Below are positions 23,020-34,399 of a stretch of DNA of 64,000 bases, one piece after another (position 1 is the stretch's first letter; every line of letters starts with the position of its first letter). Location of the stretch: assembly GCA_024663395.1 (NCBI GenBank), contig JANFAH010000004.1, forward strand, positions 310,001-374,000, written 5' to 3'. The position numbers and the translations under genes are program-made. The notes beneath the pieces were generated by a model. It did not search any database. It saw only the letters and a program-made list of their open reading frames with translations, and was not told the DNA's origin. This DNA is from Pisolithus tinctorius (lineage: Eukaryota; Basidiomycota; Agaricomycetes; Boletales; Pisolithaceae).

Positions 23020-24063
23020 TTTTCCCTGGCTCTTCATCTCGTTGATCTGCTTATTGTAGAAGAAGGCCTGCATTTCTTCAAACGACATTTGGCAGAGGGC
23101 AGTTTCTTGTGCTTCTTGTGTTACCTCCTGTATGTTGGACCTAGTGGGACCCTTTCCCTTGGCACGGGGGCAATCATGTTTATAGTGATTCCCTTGGCAG
23201 TCAAAACACTTAATATGGGAAGGGATGGGGCAAGGAGGGAAACAAGCAGTGCCTATCTCCATAGGGGTGCCGCAACTGGGTTGAGTTCCAGTAGGAGTGA
23301 AACAGGGAGGATATGAGGGACAGTTGTAGGAGGAGTGGGGAGCAGGTTCATCGGGGCAGTGATTGTATAGGAGTTTAAAACGATCCCTGGCAAGAGCGGC
23401 TTCCCGGAACATGACTGTCATTTGAAGGTAGTTGCCCTGGGTGTATCCCCTCCTTAGGGCCTCTTTCACGATGGCAGGGTGGACAGCATTTTCCAGTAAG
23501 AAGCCAGCGGTCTCATCAGTGACACATCCCTGTACTTTCAAGGACTCGAACTTTGCATAGAACTCCTCATAGCAAGAGTTCCCTTGGCGCATAGTGCGCA
23601 TCTGGGCCTTTGCCCATTCGACATCTGTCTGAGGAGCAAAGAACCTATCAATGTCCTTGATCATTTTGGCCGTATCAGGCCATACTCCAGTGACGATGGC
23701 GAGGGAAAACTTGGCCTGAGCAAACCTTCCTGCTACAGGTCCTGTCATGCGGGACCATACTGTGGTGCACTTATCTTGGGCAGTTGGTAGGGCAGTCCTA
23801 TTCTGCACAACCCATACCTTCATCTTTACCCACCATTCGGAGAACTTAGCACGATCACCGGCATATTGACCCAGGTCGGCCATCACCTCTATCCTCCTTT
23901 GGATCACATCCGTGGGGAGGGCATTCCACTGATTATGCTGACCCTCGATGGTCACGATTGTTCCTTGAGCGTCTCTTAGCTTGTTGCTTAACCAGTAGTT
24001 TTCATCTCGAAGAGCATCGAGGGTGTTGCGGAGGTCAGTGAGCTGGTCCTGGATGCCTTCCAT
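23005..24063 (-). CDS. gag: Gag of element B
   Basis: Intact 352-codon frame starting MEGIQDQL with a short N-terminal coiled coil (DQLTDLRNTLDALRDEN). A Gag core around FSEWWVKMKVWVVQN follows, then a zinc knuckle CFDCQGNHYKHDC near residue 285 whose spacing is CX2CX3HX4C, one residue shorter than usual. It ends KEFGQ. A GGGAAAA heptamer lies five codons before the stop. The copy in C has the same start but a TGA at codon 19. Confidence 0.85.
   Translation of the reverse strand: MEGIQDQLTDLRNTLDALRDENYWLSNKLRDAQGTIVTIEGQHNQWNALPTDVIQRRIEVMADLGQYAGDRAKFSEWWVKMKVWVVQNRTALPTAQDKCTTVWSRMTGPVAGRFAQAKFSLAIVTGVWPDTAKMIKDIDRFFAPQTDVEWAKAQMRTMRQGNSCYEEFYAKFESLKVQGCVTDETAGFLLENAVHPAIVKEALRRGYTQGNYLQMTVMFREAALARDRFKLLYNHCPDEPAPHSSYNCPSYPPCFTPTGTQPSCGTPMEIGTACFPPCPIPSHIKCFDCQGNHYKHDCPRAKGKGPTRSNIQEVTQEAQETALCQMSFEEMQAFFYNKQINEMKSQGKEFGQ
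23020..23026 (-). promoter_or_regulatory. -1 frameshift heptamer GGGAAAA (B)
   Basis: Minus-strand gag codons read CAG GGA AAA GAG, giving G GGA AAA. A -1 slip enters the pol frame. The same heptamer is at 45470-45476 in C. Confidence 0.6.
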
Positions 24064-24357
24064 AGCAATCTGGACGTTTTAGAGTTTGTTGGGGGCGGAG
24101 GTTGTAACAGGGTTGCTGTGGTTCAGCAGGGAGTGAGCAGGGGAAGACAGACTTGACGAAGAAGGGATAAGAGGGGGGTGGTGGAAGTGAGTAGAGGTTG
24201 TGGTCGAAGAGCGGGGTGAGCGAACGATGCTCAGGGATGTTCGGAATGTAGAGGTTTGGGTCAGGTTCTGAGGCTGGGGGACTTGGCAAGTACACCCACG
24301 AGCCTTCGCAGAGGAAGCGAGGAATGGTGACAGACAGTGTGAGGGTACAACGATAAG

Positions 24358-24368
24358 AAGCTAGTTCA
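24358..24368 (-). promoter_or_regulatory. Self-complementary primer-binding site of B
   Basis: TGAACTAGCTT on the minus strand, two bases inside the 5' LTR, is the exact complement of AAGCTAGTTCA in the LTR R region (plus-strand 24493-24503). See the equivalent in C. Confidence 0.7.
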
Positions 24369-24370
24369 AG

Positions 24371-24764
24371 TGTGACGAGACCTAAACAACAGGGTTTGTT
24401 GTAGGCTCGCACCAAGAACCAACAAAGAAGAATGAGGAGAAAGAAAGGGAGATGACTTAGAAGCAGGCAGATTTAGGACTCGAAGACCCAAATGAACTAG
24501 CTTAGAGCTAGTTGGGTGATTGGGCAGCGATACTTATACTATAGTACATGAGGTAACGGTGAGGCATACATGAGGTCCATGACATCATAGTGATGTCATA
24601 ACGATATCATAGTGGAGTGGAACATACCAGAAGGGAAAGGCACGGTGAAGGTGAGGCGACATCTAGGCTGGGGGCTGGACCGAGACCAAGAGATGAGATA
24701 AGACGAAAAGATTAGATAAGATGAAAAGAAAAGAGAAGAAAGGAAAAGAGTACATATCGTAACA
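24371..24764 (-). repeat. 5' LTR of B
   Basis: 394 bp, same length as its partner. Contains a TATA-like ATAAGTAT box (minus strand, near 24530) and the palindrome AACTAGC...GCTAGTT at the predicted transcript start. Confidence 0.9.
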
Positions 24765-24769
24765 AAGGG

Positions 24770-25358
24770 CTCATGACTATGTCATTGAGCTCTCTGCCCT
24801 TCATGATTTCCTCTGCTCCAAAATGTCCACTGCTCAACAGCACTACCAGGGTCCAGCAGATGCTAAATGCATACCTCCACCTGAATTCAAGTCAGAGAAC
24901 AGGCCTATGTCAAAGCCAAGTACTTCCACTCCACTCATCCTTTGGAAAAACTCTCCAAAAAGTACTTAGGTCCATTCACCATCTTGGCCAGGCCAGGTAT
25001 GCATTCTGTCACCCTTAAGCTCCCTGACTCTATGTGCTTGGTACATCCGGTGTTCCATGTCTCGCAACTGGAAGCCACAGCAGCTAACCCTTTCCCAAAC
25101 TGACAACAACCTCCGCCTCCACCAGTGGATGTTGATGGTGACCTTGAGTATGAAGTATCAGAGATACTCGACTCTAAGGTGGACCGCCATCACTGCCATT
25201 GTCAGCTCTTGTATCTAGTCTGCTGGGCTGGTTATGAGAACACCGATGAAGAAACCTCTTGGTTGCTTGCAACTGAACTAGATCATGCTTCTGACATAGT
25301 GTCTGCTTTCCATGAATGCTATCCACATAAACCTGGCCTGTACCAACCTCTGCCATAA
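24770..25358 (+). pseudogene. Pol of element A, 3' part with chromodomain
   Basis: Continues integrase after the B insertion (HDYVIELSALHDFL). A one-base deletion near 24890 (AAGTCAGAG versus AAGGTCAGAG in F) shifts the frame. It then reads the C-terminal integrase region and a chromodomain (EYEVSEILDSKVDR...YLVCWAGYENTDEETSWLL). An in-frame TGA near 25100 is shared with element F. Confidence 0.8.
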
Positions 25359-25552
25359 TACTCTGCCTACATAATCCTCCTCTGCAGGCCAACTCTGCCT
25401 CTTACTGATCTACCTTAAGTACTTTAGAATTTTTCTCTGCTTATCTGTTTCACTTCTCAGAGTTGCAAACAAAATCACAAGTCTATTTTGTAGTAGTACA
25501 AAATATACAAACTAAAGAAAAAAAAAAAAAACAAAAGAAAAACAAAACTACT

Positions 25553-26764
25553 CTACTCTTCCATCACTGTTTCTCCACCACCCTCCTGTTCTTCTCCACT
25601 GTCCTGCTCTCCTCTGACTTCTCCCTCTTCCTCATTATCCCCCTCCACACCTTCATCTGCCTCCTCATGCTGTTTCTCTGCTGCCTCTGGCTGAGGCCTC
25701 TTCCAACCACTGCCTGTGTGCTCGAGCTCAGCCATCCTGGCCTCTCACACATCCTCCCTCCTCCTCATCTCTGCCCACTCTGCCCAGGCATGGTACAGTG
25801 CCCACTAGTCAGCTGTCCACTCTGCAGCCACTGCCATCTGCTCTGCTGCCTCTGCCATCCTCTCAAAGGCCAGTGCAGCGGTCTCATGTGCTTCGGCCTG
25901 CTTCTCCATGGCCTGCAGCTGCTGCTCCCACTCCCACTCTGCCCACCATGTGTGGACTCTCGCACCAGAAGGACCCTTGAGCAGGGTTGCTGGTTTGTCT
26001 TCCTCTCCACTGGCCTCCCACTTGTCATCCACCTCTTCTGTTTCTGTCGCTCTCTCCTTCCCCTTCCCTCGCAGTACCTTCTTCTTCTCCCCTTGGGAGC
26101 TCCCTGTCCCCACTCTCTTCTGCAATGGCCCCACCACCGCATCCTCCCTTGTCCAACTACGTACCTTTTTCTTCTTGTGACAGGGCACACAGGCCCTGGT
26201 CTTGCCTTGTCCTGGCTTGCACTGCCCTGCAGTCAGGCTTGCTACACAGCAAGTGCAGGGGGGCTGCCTGGTAGTGGTGACCACCACAGAGGCCCCAGGG
26301 ACCTTCTGGGTGGTGTTGATGTCGTACACCACACCGGTTAACCTAAAATGGAATAAGGTCAAAAAAAAAAAAAGGGTCAGTTCCGCCTGACTTGCAGTGG
26401 TCTGCTGCTCACCTCTGTGCAGCCTCATCCCACCTGGCCTGGGCCCTCTCTTGAGAGGCTCTCTGCCTCTGTCTTTCTGCCTCCTCCTCTGCCACCTTCT
26501 GCCTTCAAGCCTCCTCTTCCTCTGCTCCGCCTCCAGTCTCTCCTCCTCCGCCTTCTGCCTCTTGGCCTCCTCACACTTGGCCTTGCACTCTCTCTCCCTC
26601 CACTCGACCTCCTCTTGTCGGCGTGCCTTCTCCACAGACTTCTCTTGCTCAGTGTTGGTGGAGTCATTGGTCAGAACGACCAGCTCTTCATCTGCTACTT
26701 GGGAGTAGTTGTGGACATGGCCAGGGGTTGGTTGGGGGGTCTTGCTCTGGCACTGGGAAGGCAT
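25553..26764 (-). pseudogene. Antisense two-exon gene of A (coiled coil + Cys cluster)
   Basis: Lies between pol and the 3' LTR on the strand opposite pol. Exon 1 (from 26764) encodes a short leader then a long Glu/Arg/Lys-rich coiled coil. An intron with GTGAGC...TTTTAG ends (about 26335-26430) precedes exon 2, which encodes VVYDINTTQKVPG and a cysteine cluster (CTCCVASLTAGQC, then ACVPCHKKKK). A TAG at about 25805 and a TGA downstream interrupt the acidic C-terminal part. Intron position and cysteine cluster match the antisense genes of E and F. Function unknown; the cluster could bind zinc and nucleic acid. Confidence 0.7.
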
Positions 26765-26943
26765 GATGATGGGAGGAAAGGACGAAGGTTCAGAACCCTA
26801 ACACATGTCTTTAAGCAGTACTTCAAACTCTGATGCAGCTCCACCGCAGCTAAAGCCATTATCCTCAAGGCATCAAAGTAATTTCAAATGATCAACTCAT
26901 GTTGATCTTGTCCCGTACATGCAGCCTTCAGGAGTTCAGGCCC

Positions 26944-26958
26944 TAAGGGGGGGGGCAC
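26944..26958 (+). promoter_or_regulatory. 3' polypurine tract of A
   Basis: TAAGGGGGGGGGCAC immediately before the LTR start TGTCATAACC. Confidence 0.6.
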
Positions 26959-27641
26959 TGTCATAACCATGCATTCACTCTAGGTCTTTACTCACTCTGC
27001 ACCCTCTTCCACTGGTCATTTGCTCATTCCGCACCAACTCTGCCCACCCTCTATTGTCTACAAACCATCTCCACTCTGACTGCTGTCAGACTTGTGTTGT
27101 TCTCCTACTGGGCCAAGCAGACTTTTCTCTGAGTGGTCATGTGACTACCTTTGGACCTCTCCTTGACAGCATGCAGTCAGGTACTCCACAGTGCATGCAC
27201 TGCATGGTCCAGCACCTGGACTGTTTCCTTTTTTGGATGTTCTATGTTACCCATTCATATGTCCTCTGTCTACCCTTCATTCATTGTCTAGGAAGTTTTT
27301 ACTTGAAAATTTCTGGGTCTCCATATGCCAGTTCCAATTCTGGTTACTGTACCTCTGTAAAAGTATAAAAGCATGTATTGTACTCTGCTGTTCTTCAGTA
27401 CAAATATCAACTTAGTTCCTACTCCTTCTATCTCTGACCTCTGTCTGTTGGAGTTACCTCCAACTCTCTGTCTGTACTCTCCCTCTGAAAAACAAGGGCT
27501 GAGATCATGCAAGGGGGTAGCGCACGAGCTAAACCCGACACCCTTGCTTCAGCAGTCTTCATCCCTGCCAACACTCTGCTAGTCAGAGTTCTGTTCCTGT
27601 GTGTTGGACTTGCTTCCAGACCCTCCTCTAGGCCTTATATA
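26959..27641 (+). repeat. 3' LTR of A (right end approximate)
   Basis: Begins TGTCATAACC after the polypurine tract. It has a TATAAAA box at 27364-27370, the start block CAGTACAAATATCAAC near 27396 and the U5 motif GCAAGGGGGTAGCGCAC near 27510. The right end abuts the inverted LTR of F; no clear CA end or target duplication was found. Confidence 0.55.
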
Positions 27642-28233
27642 GTGTTGGAGTTGGTTGGAGTAGGCCTGGACTTGACACCTTGCACAATCTCAGCCCTTGT
27701 ATTTCAGAGGGAGAGCACAGATGGAAAGTCAGAGGTAACTCCAACAGGCAGAAGATGGAGACAGAGGGAGTAGGAACTAAGTTGATATTCATACTGAAGA
27801 ACAGCAGAGTACAATACATGCTTTTATACTACTATGGAGGTACAGTAACCAGAATCAGAACTGACATACAGAGACTCATAAATTTTCAAGTAAAATTTCC
27901 TAGACAATGAATGAAGGGTAGATGGAGGACATATGAACAGGTAACATTGAACATCCCAAAAAGGAAACAGTCCAGGCACTGAACCATGTGGTGTGTGCCC
28001 TGCAGAGTACCTGACTGCACACTGTCAGGGAGAAGTCTGAAGGGTAGTCACATGACTCCTCAGAGAATGGTCCATGCAGTCCAGTAGGAGAGCAATACAA
28101 GTCTGACAGCAGCTGGAGTGGAGATAGCTTGTAAATGACAGAAGGTGGGTGGAGTTGGTGTGGAGTAAGCAAACAACTGGCAGAAACAGGTGTGGAGTGA
28201 GTGAGGACCCAGAATGAATGCACAGTCATGACA
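27642..28233 (-). repeat. 3' LTR of F
   Basis: Same family as the A LTR but inverted: minus-strand TGTCATGACTG at 28233 down to CCAACACA at the left. It includes the TATAAAA box and the U5 GCAAGG-type motif. The region just inside it lacks the purine tract that A has before its LTR, so the polypurine tract appears deleted. Confidence 0.6.
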
Positions 28234-28367
28234 GTTGATCATTTTGAAATTGTTTGATGTCTTGAGGACCACAGTTTGGCTGTGGTGGAGCTCTGTCAGA
28301 GTTTGAAGAGCCACTTAAAAACATGCATTAGGGCACAGAAACTTCATACTTTCTTCCCCCATCATCA

Positions 28368-29556
28368 TGTCCTTCCAACATGAGAACACAACCCCCCAGC
28401 CAACCCCAGCCACTCCCACAACTACTCCCAAGTCATGGATGATGCATTGGTCATCCTCACTGATGACTCAACTGACACTGAGCAAGAGAAGAATGTGGAG
28501 AAGGCTCATCAGTGGGAGGAGGCAGAGCAGAAAGAGAGGAAGCATGAGGTGGAGCATAAGGCCAAATGACAAAAGGTGGAGGAGGTGCAACTAGAAGCAG
28601 AGCAGAGGCAGAGAGAGGAGGAAGAAGCACAGAGGAAAAAGGTGGTGGAGGAAGAGGCAGAGAGGCAGAGGCAGAGGCAGAGAGCCTCAGAGGAGAGGGC
28701 CCAAGCCAAGTGGGACAAGGCCACCCAAAGGTAAGTGGTGGAGTACTACAAGTCAGGCAGAACTGACTTGTAAGTGAACCCTTACAGGTTATGTGGTGTG
28801 GTGTACAATGTCAACACTGCCCAGAGGGTCCCTGGGACCTCTGTGGTGGTCACCACTCCCAGGAGGGCCCCATGCACCCACTGTATAGTGGGTCAAATGG
28901 CAGGCCAATGTGAGGAGGGATCAGGGAAGACCAGGGCCTGCATGCCCTGCCAAAACAAAAAGAAGACATGTAGCTGGATGAAGGAGGGCATGGTGGCAGG
29001 ATCATCATGAAAATGAGCAGGGACAGGGAGTTCCCAAGGGGAGAAGAAGAAAAGACTGTGAGGGAAAGGAAAGGCAAAGGCAGACAACAAGTGGGAGGTG
29101 GGTGAAGAGGATGAGGAGGAGCCAGCAATGTGACATGAGGGACCCACAAGGGTGGGGGTCTCTTCCTGGTGGGTGGAGTGGCAGTGGCAGCTGCAAGCTG
29201 TGGAGAGGTATGTGGAAGTGCATGAGAGGGCCATGATGGCCTTTGAGAGAATGGCAGAGGCTGCAGAGTGGATGGTGGAGGCTGCAGAGTGGACAGCTGA
29301 GGAGTGGGGGGTGTATTGTGCATGAGTGAAGTGGGCAGAGATGAGGAGGAAGGAGGATGTGTGTGAGGCCAGGGTAACTGAGTTTGAGTGTGCAGAAGGA
29401 GGTTGGAAGAGGACACAGGAGGAGGTGGCAGAGGACAAGAACAAGGAGGTGGATGAAGGTGTGGAGGGGGATAAGGAGGAAGAAGAGGAAGTTGGAGAAG
29501 GGCAGGGAGGCAGAGAAGAGCAGGAGGGTGACAGAGAACAGAGGATGGAGGAGTAG
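28368..29556 (+). pseudogene. Antisense two-exon gene of F
   Basis: Counterpart of the antisense gene in A, on the plus strand because F is inverted. It reads ALVILTDDSTDTEQEKN after an early frameshift, then a Glu/Gln/Arg coiled coil. An intron (about 28732-28788, GTAAGT...TACAG) leads to VVYNVNTAQRVPG and the cluster CTHCIVGQMAGQC...ACMPCQNKKKTCSW. The acidic tail runs to 29556 in another frame. Several stops and frameshifts make it non-functional. The conserved intron and Cys cluster show the gene predates the split from A. Confidence 0.7.
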
Positions 29557-29731
29557 TGTAGTTTTCTTTTTCTTTTTAGTTTGTATTCTTGTACTACTAT
29601 GGAATAGACTTGTGATTTTACTTGTGATTCTGAGAAGTGAGATGGACAAGTGGAGAAAATTCTAAAGTACTTAAGGTAGTTTGGTAAGGGGCAGAGTTGG
29701 CCCATGGAGGAAGGTTATGTGGGCAGAGTAC

Positions 29732-31712
29732 TATGGCAGAGGTTGATATGGGCCAGGTTTGTGTGGATAGCATTCATAGAAAGCAGAAACTATGTCAGAA
29801 GTGTGATCCAGCTCAGTTGCAAGCAACCAAGAGGTTTCTTCATCAGTGTTCTCATAACCAGCCCAGCAGACTAGCTATAAGAGTTGGCAGTGGTGGCAGC
29901 AGTGGTCCACCTTAGAGTCAAGTATCTCTGACACTTCATACTCAAGGTCACTGTTGACATCAACTGGCAGAGGTGGAGGTTGTTGTCAGTTTGGGAAGGG
30001 GTTAGCTGCTGCAGCTTCCAGTTGTGAGACATGGAAGACTGGATGGATCAAGTGCATAGAGTCAGGGAGCTTAAGGGTGATGGAGTGCATACCTGGCCTG
30101 GCCAAGATGGTGAACAGATTTAAGTACTTTTCAGAGAGCTTTTCCAAGGGATGAGTGGAGCAGAAGTACTTGGCTTTGACATAGGCCTGTTCTCTGACCT
30201 TGAACTCAGGCAGAGGTATGCATTTGGCATCTGCTGGACCCTGATAGCACTGCTGGGTGGTGGACATTTTGGAGCAGAGGAAGTCATGGAGGGTGGAGAG
30301 CTTGATGACATAGTCATGAGCCTGTGGAGAGGTGAAATCCTGGTCAGGGACCACAGACAGGTTTGGATGGTATCCCTTGTTAGTGAAGAAGGGAGAAACT
30401 CCAGTAGTCACACTTGGTGCATTGTTAAAAGCAAACTCTGCTAGAGGTAAAAGCTTGGCCCAGTTGTCTTGTTGGTAGTTACAGTAGACACAAAGGTACT
30501 GTTTGAGGGTCTGGTTCATTTGCTTGGTCTGGCCATTGCCTTCTGGGTGGCAACCCAAAGTGAAGTGAAGACACATATCAAGGGCCTTTCCTAGAGAGCA
30601 GAAGAAGTGTGAGACAAACTCAGGACCTCTGTTGGAGGTGACATTAGCAGGTACCCTGTGCTTGGAGAAGACATGGGTAAGGAAGAACTTAGTGAGTTTG
30701 GCAGAGGTGATGGAGTCATGGGTGGGGATGAACACTGCTTGCTTTGAGAGGCAGTCCACTACCATGAGGATGGCAGAGTAACCATTGGAGTTGGGGAGGT
30801 GTTTGATGAAGTCCATGGAGATGGATTTCCAAGGTCTCTCTGGGATGGGGAGTTGCTTCAGTAGACCATAGGGGCAGTGACATGGAGTTTTGTTCCATCC
30901 ACAGGTGGTGCAGGACCTGACATATTCTTTCACATCAGAGCAAAGGTTAGGCCACATGTAGTCCCTGTGGATGGGTTCTAGGGTGCAGTTTTGCCTGAAA
31001 TGGCCTGCCAGAGGGTGGTCATGCTTGAACCAAAGCACTCAGAGGCAGAGGTCATCAATGTCAGGGACAGAGATGCATCCATCAAGGCAGAGGAGACTGT
31101 CAGAGTCCAAGGACCACCAAGGCTTAGTAGGAGTTGGGAGGTGGCTGGCAGAGACAGGGTCAGGGTGGAGATGATGTCAGAGTGCAAGCACTCAACATTG
31201 AGGACCATGGTGGTGCAGAGCACAGGTGCCATGAGGGTAGTGGTATGGAGGGACAACATGAGTTGCTCCTGTGTAAACATAGGGCAGAGGTTATGAGGAT
31301 TTACCTGTGCATAGTCCCTATCCCCCCCTTTTGGGTAGATGTCCCTACATCACATAAGTGTGTTGGGCTTGGCTCCCAGGCAGCCAGGTCAGAGGTGGAT
31401 GGAAAGGTTAAACTGGGAAAGGTACTCTGACCAGTGGGCCTGTCAATGGGTAAGAACCTTGGAAGTGGAAAAGTACTCAAGGTTTTTGTGGTCCATCACC
31501 ACATTGACAGGTAAGGCAGAACCTTCTAGGTAATGCTGCCAATGGCAGAAGGCCTCAAAGACAGCCAACAGCTCCTTGTCATGGGTATTGTAGTTGAGTT
31601 CTGGCACAGTCATGGTGTGGGAGTAGAAAGCAACTGGGTGGAGGTCACCATTGGAGCAGGTGAGCAACAAAATGTGAGCAATAGCATAGTTGGAGGCATT
31701 GGTTTCAATGTA
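29732..31712 (-). pseudogene. Pol fragment of F (RNase H to chromodomain)
   Basis: Starts inside RNase H (ETNASNYAIAH), runs through integrase and a chromodomain, and ends PYQPLP. The integrase catalytic residues have changed: SMDFIKHL keeps Asp, TSNRGPEF has Asn for Asp, and GQTKQMN has Lys for Glu. A TGA before the chromodomain is shared with A. The 5' half (gag, protease, RT) is missing and pol is fused directly to LTR U3 sequence at 31712/31713. Confidence 0.8.
31320..31332 (-). promoter_or_regulatory. Internal polypurine tract in F pol
   Basis: Minus strand reads AAAAGGGGGGGAT, identical to the tract in A at 17892-17904 and at the same site in pol. Confidence 0.5.
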
Positions 31713-32098
31713 ACCAGAACTGGAACTGACATACAGAGACTTGTAAATTTTCAAGTAAAAACTTCCTAGACAATGAATGAAGGGCAGACAGAAAACATAT
31801 GGTGGGTAACATAGAACAAACCAAAAAGGAAACAGTCCAGGTGCTGGATCATGTGGTGTGTGTGCTGCAGATTACCTGACTGTGCACTGTCAGGGAGAAG
31901 TCTGAAGGGAGGTCACATGACCCCTCAGAGAACAGTCTGCTCAGTCCAATGGTAGACCAGCACAAGTCTGACAGCAGTTGGAGTGGAGAAGGCTCATAAC
32001 TGACAGAGGACAGGTGGAGTTGATGCAGAATGAGTGAATGACTGGTGGGGAGGGGTGTGGAGTGAGTGAGGACCTAGGATAAATGCATGGATGTGACA
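31713..32098 (-). repeat. LTR U3 fragment of F
   Basis: The U3 half of the F LTR (minus strand TGTCACATCC at 32098 to about 31713), joined to RNase H coding sequence. R, U5 and the primer site are gone. The breakpoint shows TTAC microhomology. Confidence 0.6.
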
Positions 32099-32493
32099 CT
32101 GATGTTGTTCAGTTTGACATTTTGACTAAATTTCTTAGATTTTCTTTTAAAAAACATTTAGAGAAATACACAGTTTATTTCTTCCATTTTGTTTGCATGT
32201 GTGCAGAGATAATAACCAGTTATTTAAGCATGGGATACTGTGAAGTGTGTAAAATGTATCATTTAACAGAATACTGAGTGATCATGATGGTTGTACTTCT
32301 CTGGAATATCCAGGGGATATTATGTTCATTTTTTACAAGAACATGCAGAGAACACTAACATATTCTCAGTCAGAAAAACATGTAAAATTTTGAGTCTTCT
32401 CTGTTAGAAAAAATTCAAACAAGATATAATAAATGTGTTTAGCAAAAACATGCAGTAATAACATAGAAAATAGAAAGTATGTTTCAAGGATAT
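32099..32493. other. AT-rich outer arm of unit P
   Basis: About 400 bp of AT-rich DNA with repeated AACATG-like words and no gene. I take it as the outer part of the left inverted arm of P, because its right edge joins the arm at 36537 once the Harbinger element is removed. Confidence 0.4.
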
Positions 32494-32577
32494 ATTAGGG
32501 CCACTCAAAGTTAGATGTGGAAGAAACATGCAAGCAAACTCAAGTGCAGTTGAGTTGTGAGTTTGTGGGCGAATATT

Positions 32578-32697
32578 AAAGCTCCGACTTGAGATTCAAA
32601 CTCCGCAGAAAAAGCGCATGACCCGGAAACGGTAGATTGTAGATAACGCTATTGACGCTCCGATTTAAAATTCAAACTCCGCTGAAAAGCGTGCATG
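32578..32697 (+). promoter_or_regulatory. Duplicated subterminal motif upstream of transposase
   Basis: GCTCCGACTTGAGATTCAAA and GCTCCGATTTAAAATTCAAA start at about 32581 and 32657, each followed by ACTCCGC and a GAAAA run. A related inverted copy, CGGAGTTTCAATCTCC, is at 36416-36431 near the other end. It may bind transposase or the companion protein. It stands out as CpG-bearing in a CpG-poor region. Confidence 0.5.
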
Positions 32698-32741
32698 CTT
32701 ATCAATAGAGATCTAGCAAGTGATAACCACCTACCAACACC

Positions 32742-34301
32742 ATGCCTACAGTTACTGAGCACCAGGAACTCCTAGACATCCTTCAACAAGCCAGGGAACA
32801 CTTTGGTCTGCTACAGTATTTAGATATACTATATGTAGCATTGCAGGAGGCTGAAGCTACTGACTTTGATGACTCAAGTGAAGGCCTACCCCAATCTGAC
32901 AACACCATGACAACCCAATCTTCTGTTCCCTCTTCCCCATCTTCTGGTGCTGCAACTTCTGACACCTCATCCTCATCCTCTGGCTTGATGGAGCAGTTGT
33001 TATTCAGTACTGCTGCTTTCTCTGGCTTCCAGGATGCTATTGCTGCACTCCAGGATGAAGTTGAAAAAACACATGTTCTCAACAATTGACCAAGGCCAAG
33101 CTGCTCTCCCCAGCTCCACCTCCTTGATGAGTGGAAAATTGACTACCCTTGCCTCTTTCAGTGCAAACTCAGAGTCCCTCCAGCTGTTTTTTCTGCTATA
33201 GTGGACAAGATTGAGACCCACCCTATCTTCCACAACTCCAATAACCCCCAGCTCCCTGTCCCCATACAATTGGCAATTTTCCTTAATGCTGCTGGGCATT
33301 ATGGAAATGCTGCCACCTCCCAGGATATGGCAGAGTGGGCTGGTGTATCTGTTGGGACTGTCCACAACTGCTACAAGAGGGTGATGGTTGCCATTCTGTA
33401 CCATCATGATGAGGTGATTCACTTTAACCCTGAGGAACCACAGGACAGGAGGGAAAAGGATGGGGCAAAGAGGTATGTGGAGGAGAGAACATGTCCTCAG
33501 TGGAAGGGAGGGGGGATTTTTGTGTGTGGATGGAACACCCTTCAATCTATTTCAGAAGCCTGGGTTGCATGGGGAGGGATTTTTTGACAGGAAATCCAAT
33601 TATTCACTTTCCAACCAGGTGAGCACTCACAATTTGGTGATTACATGTATTCACTCACCTGCATTTAAGATCATCATCTTCCCCCACAATCTTCACATTG
33701 TGGATTATGTCATTGGTGTTCCTGGTAGCCTCCATGATGCCAGTGCCTTCCAACACACTCAATGTGCCTGGTCACCTGAAAGGTTTTTTGGTGAGAATGA
33801 ATGGCTCTGGGCTGACTCTGCATATGGATGCCAGAAGTGGTGTATTGTTCCATTCAAAAGACCTGCTTCAGGTCAGTTGACTAGGGTGCAGAAGACATTC
33901 AATTATCATCTGTCTAAAGTATGTAACAGCTCTTTTTATATATTTAGTCCATACTCATCTGTCATGGCAAGATACATGTTTGATCTGAACATCTTTATGG
34001 TTCCCTTAAAGGGCACTTCCAATCCCTGCAAGAGCTTCAAATCCAAATACAGACTCCAGAAGACTTGGAGTATTGTAATGCATGGGTGCAAAGTTGTCTG
34101 GTTCTCCATAACATGATCATAGAAATTGAGGAGGACCTTGGTTTGGCATCATCAGCTGAAGAGTTTGCTGGGGCATTTCCTCCCTCTGATGAGGATGAGG
34201 AAGGTGAGGATGCAGGTGGTCAGGGAAACTACATTGGATCAGAGGGGCAAATATTTAGGGATGCACTTCTTATCAAGTTACTCCAGCACTTAGAGGTGTA
34301 A
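32742..34301 (+). pseudogene. Harbinger-type DDE transposase (broken)
   Basis: Starts MPTVTEHQELLDILQQ and includes the HTH-like region WAGVSVGTVHNCYKR. The DDE domain has VDGTPFN (first Asp), GVPGSLHDASAF (second) and SEH just after the second intron (Glu). Introns: 33619-33669 (GTGAGC...TTTAAG) and 33919-33971 (GTATGT...GCAAG). Lesions: TGA at 33087-33089, a frameshift in the G run near 33510, and TGA at 33981-33983; both TGAs probably derive from CGA. It ends at 34299-34301. Assignment rests on recognised fungal Harbinger motifs. Confidence 0.85.
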
Positions 34302-34399
34302 CACATTCTTGAGTATGTAAATATATTTTGTTTTTACTTTACTTTGTTCTGAGCAAGTATGACACAGACAACACCAAATTCATTCATATTTTAGTATAT

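Larger units (their letters stand above)
18911..24764 (-). mobile_element. Retroelement B inserted in A, TSD AAGGG
   Basis: A 5854-bp chromodomain Ty3/gypsy element on the minus strand with two 394-bp LTRs, flanked by AAGGG at 18906-18910 and 24765-24769. Joining the flanks restores the A pol sequence (CTCCAAGGGCTCATGAC). It belongs to the same family as C and D. Gag is intact; pol carries three TGA codons. Confidence 0.92.

Noticed and set aside
25463..26341. 292-codon plus-strand frame
   Set aside because: Lies opposite the coiled-coil/Cys antisense gene of A and is Leu/Pro/Cys-rich as expected of a complementary shadow; no conserved counterpart in E.
28893..29705. 270-codon minus-strand frame in F
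   Set aside because: Shadow of the antisense gene of F; the plus-strand reading has the conserved intron and Cys cluster.
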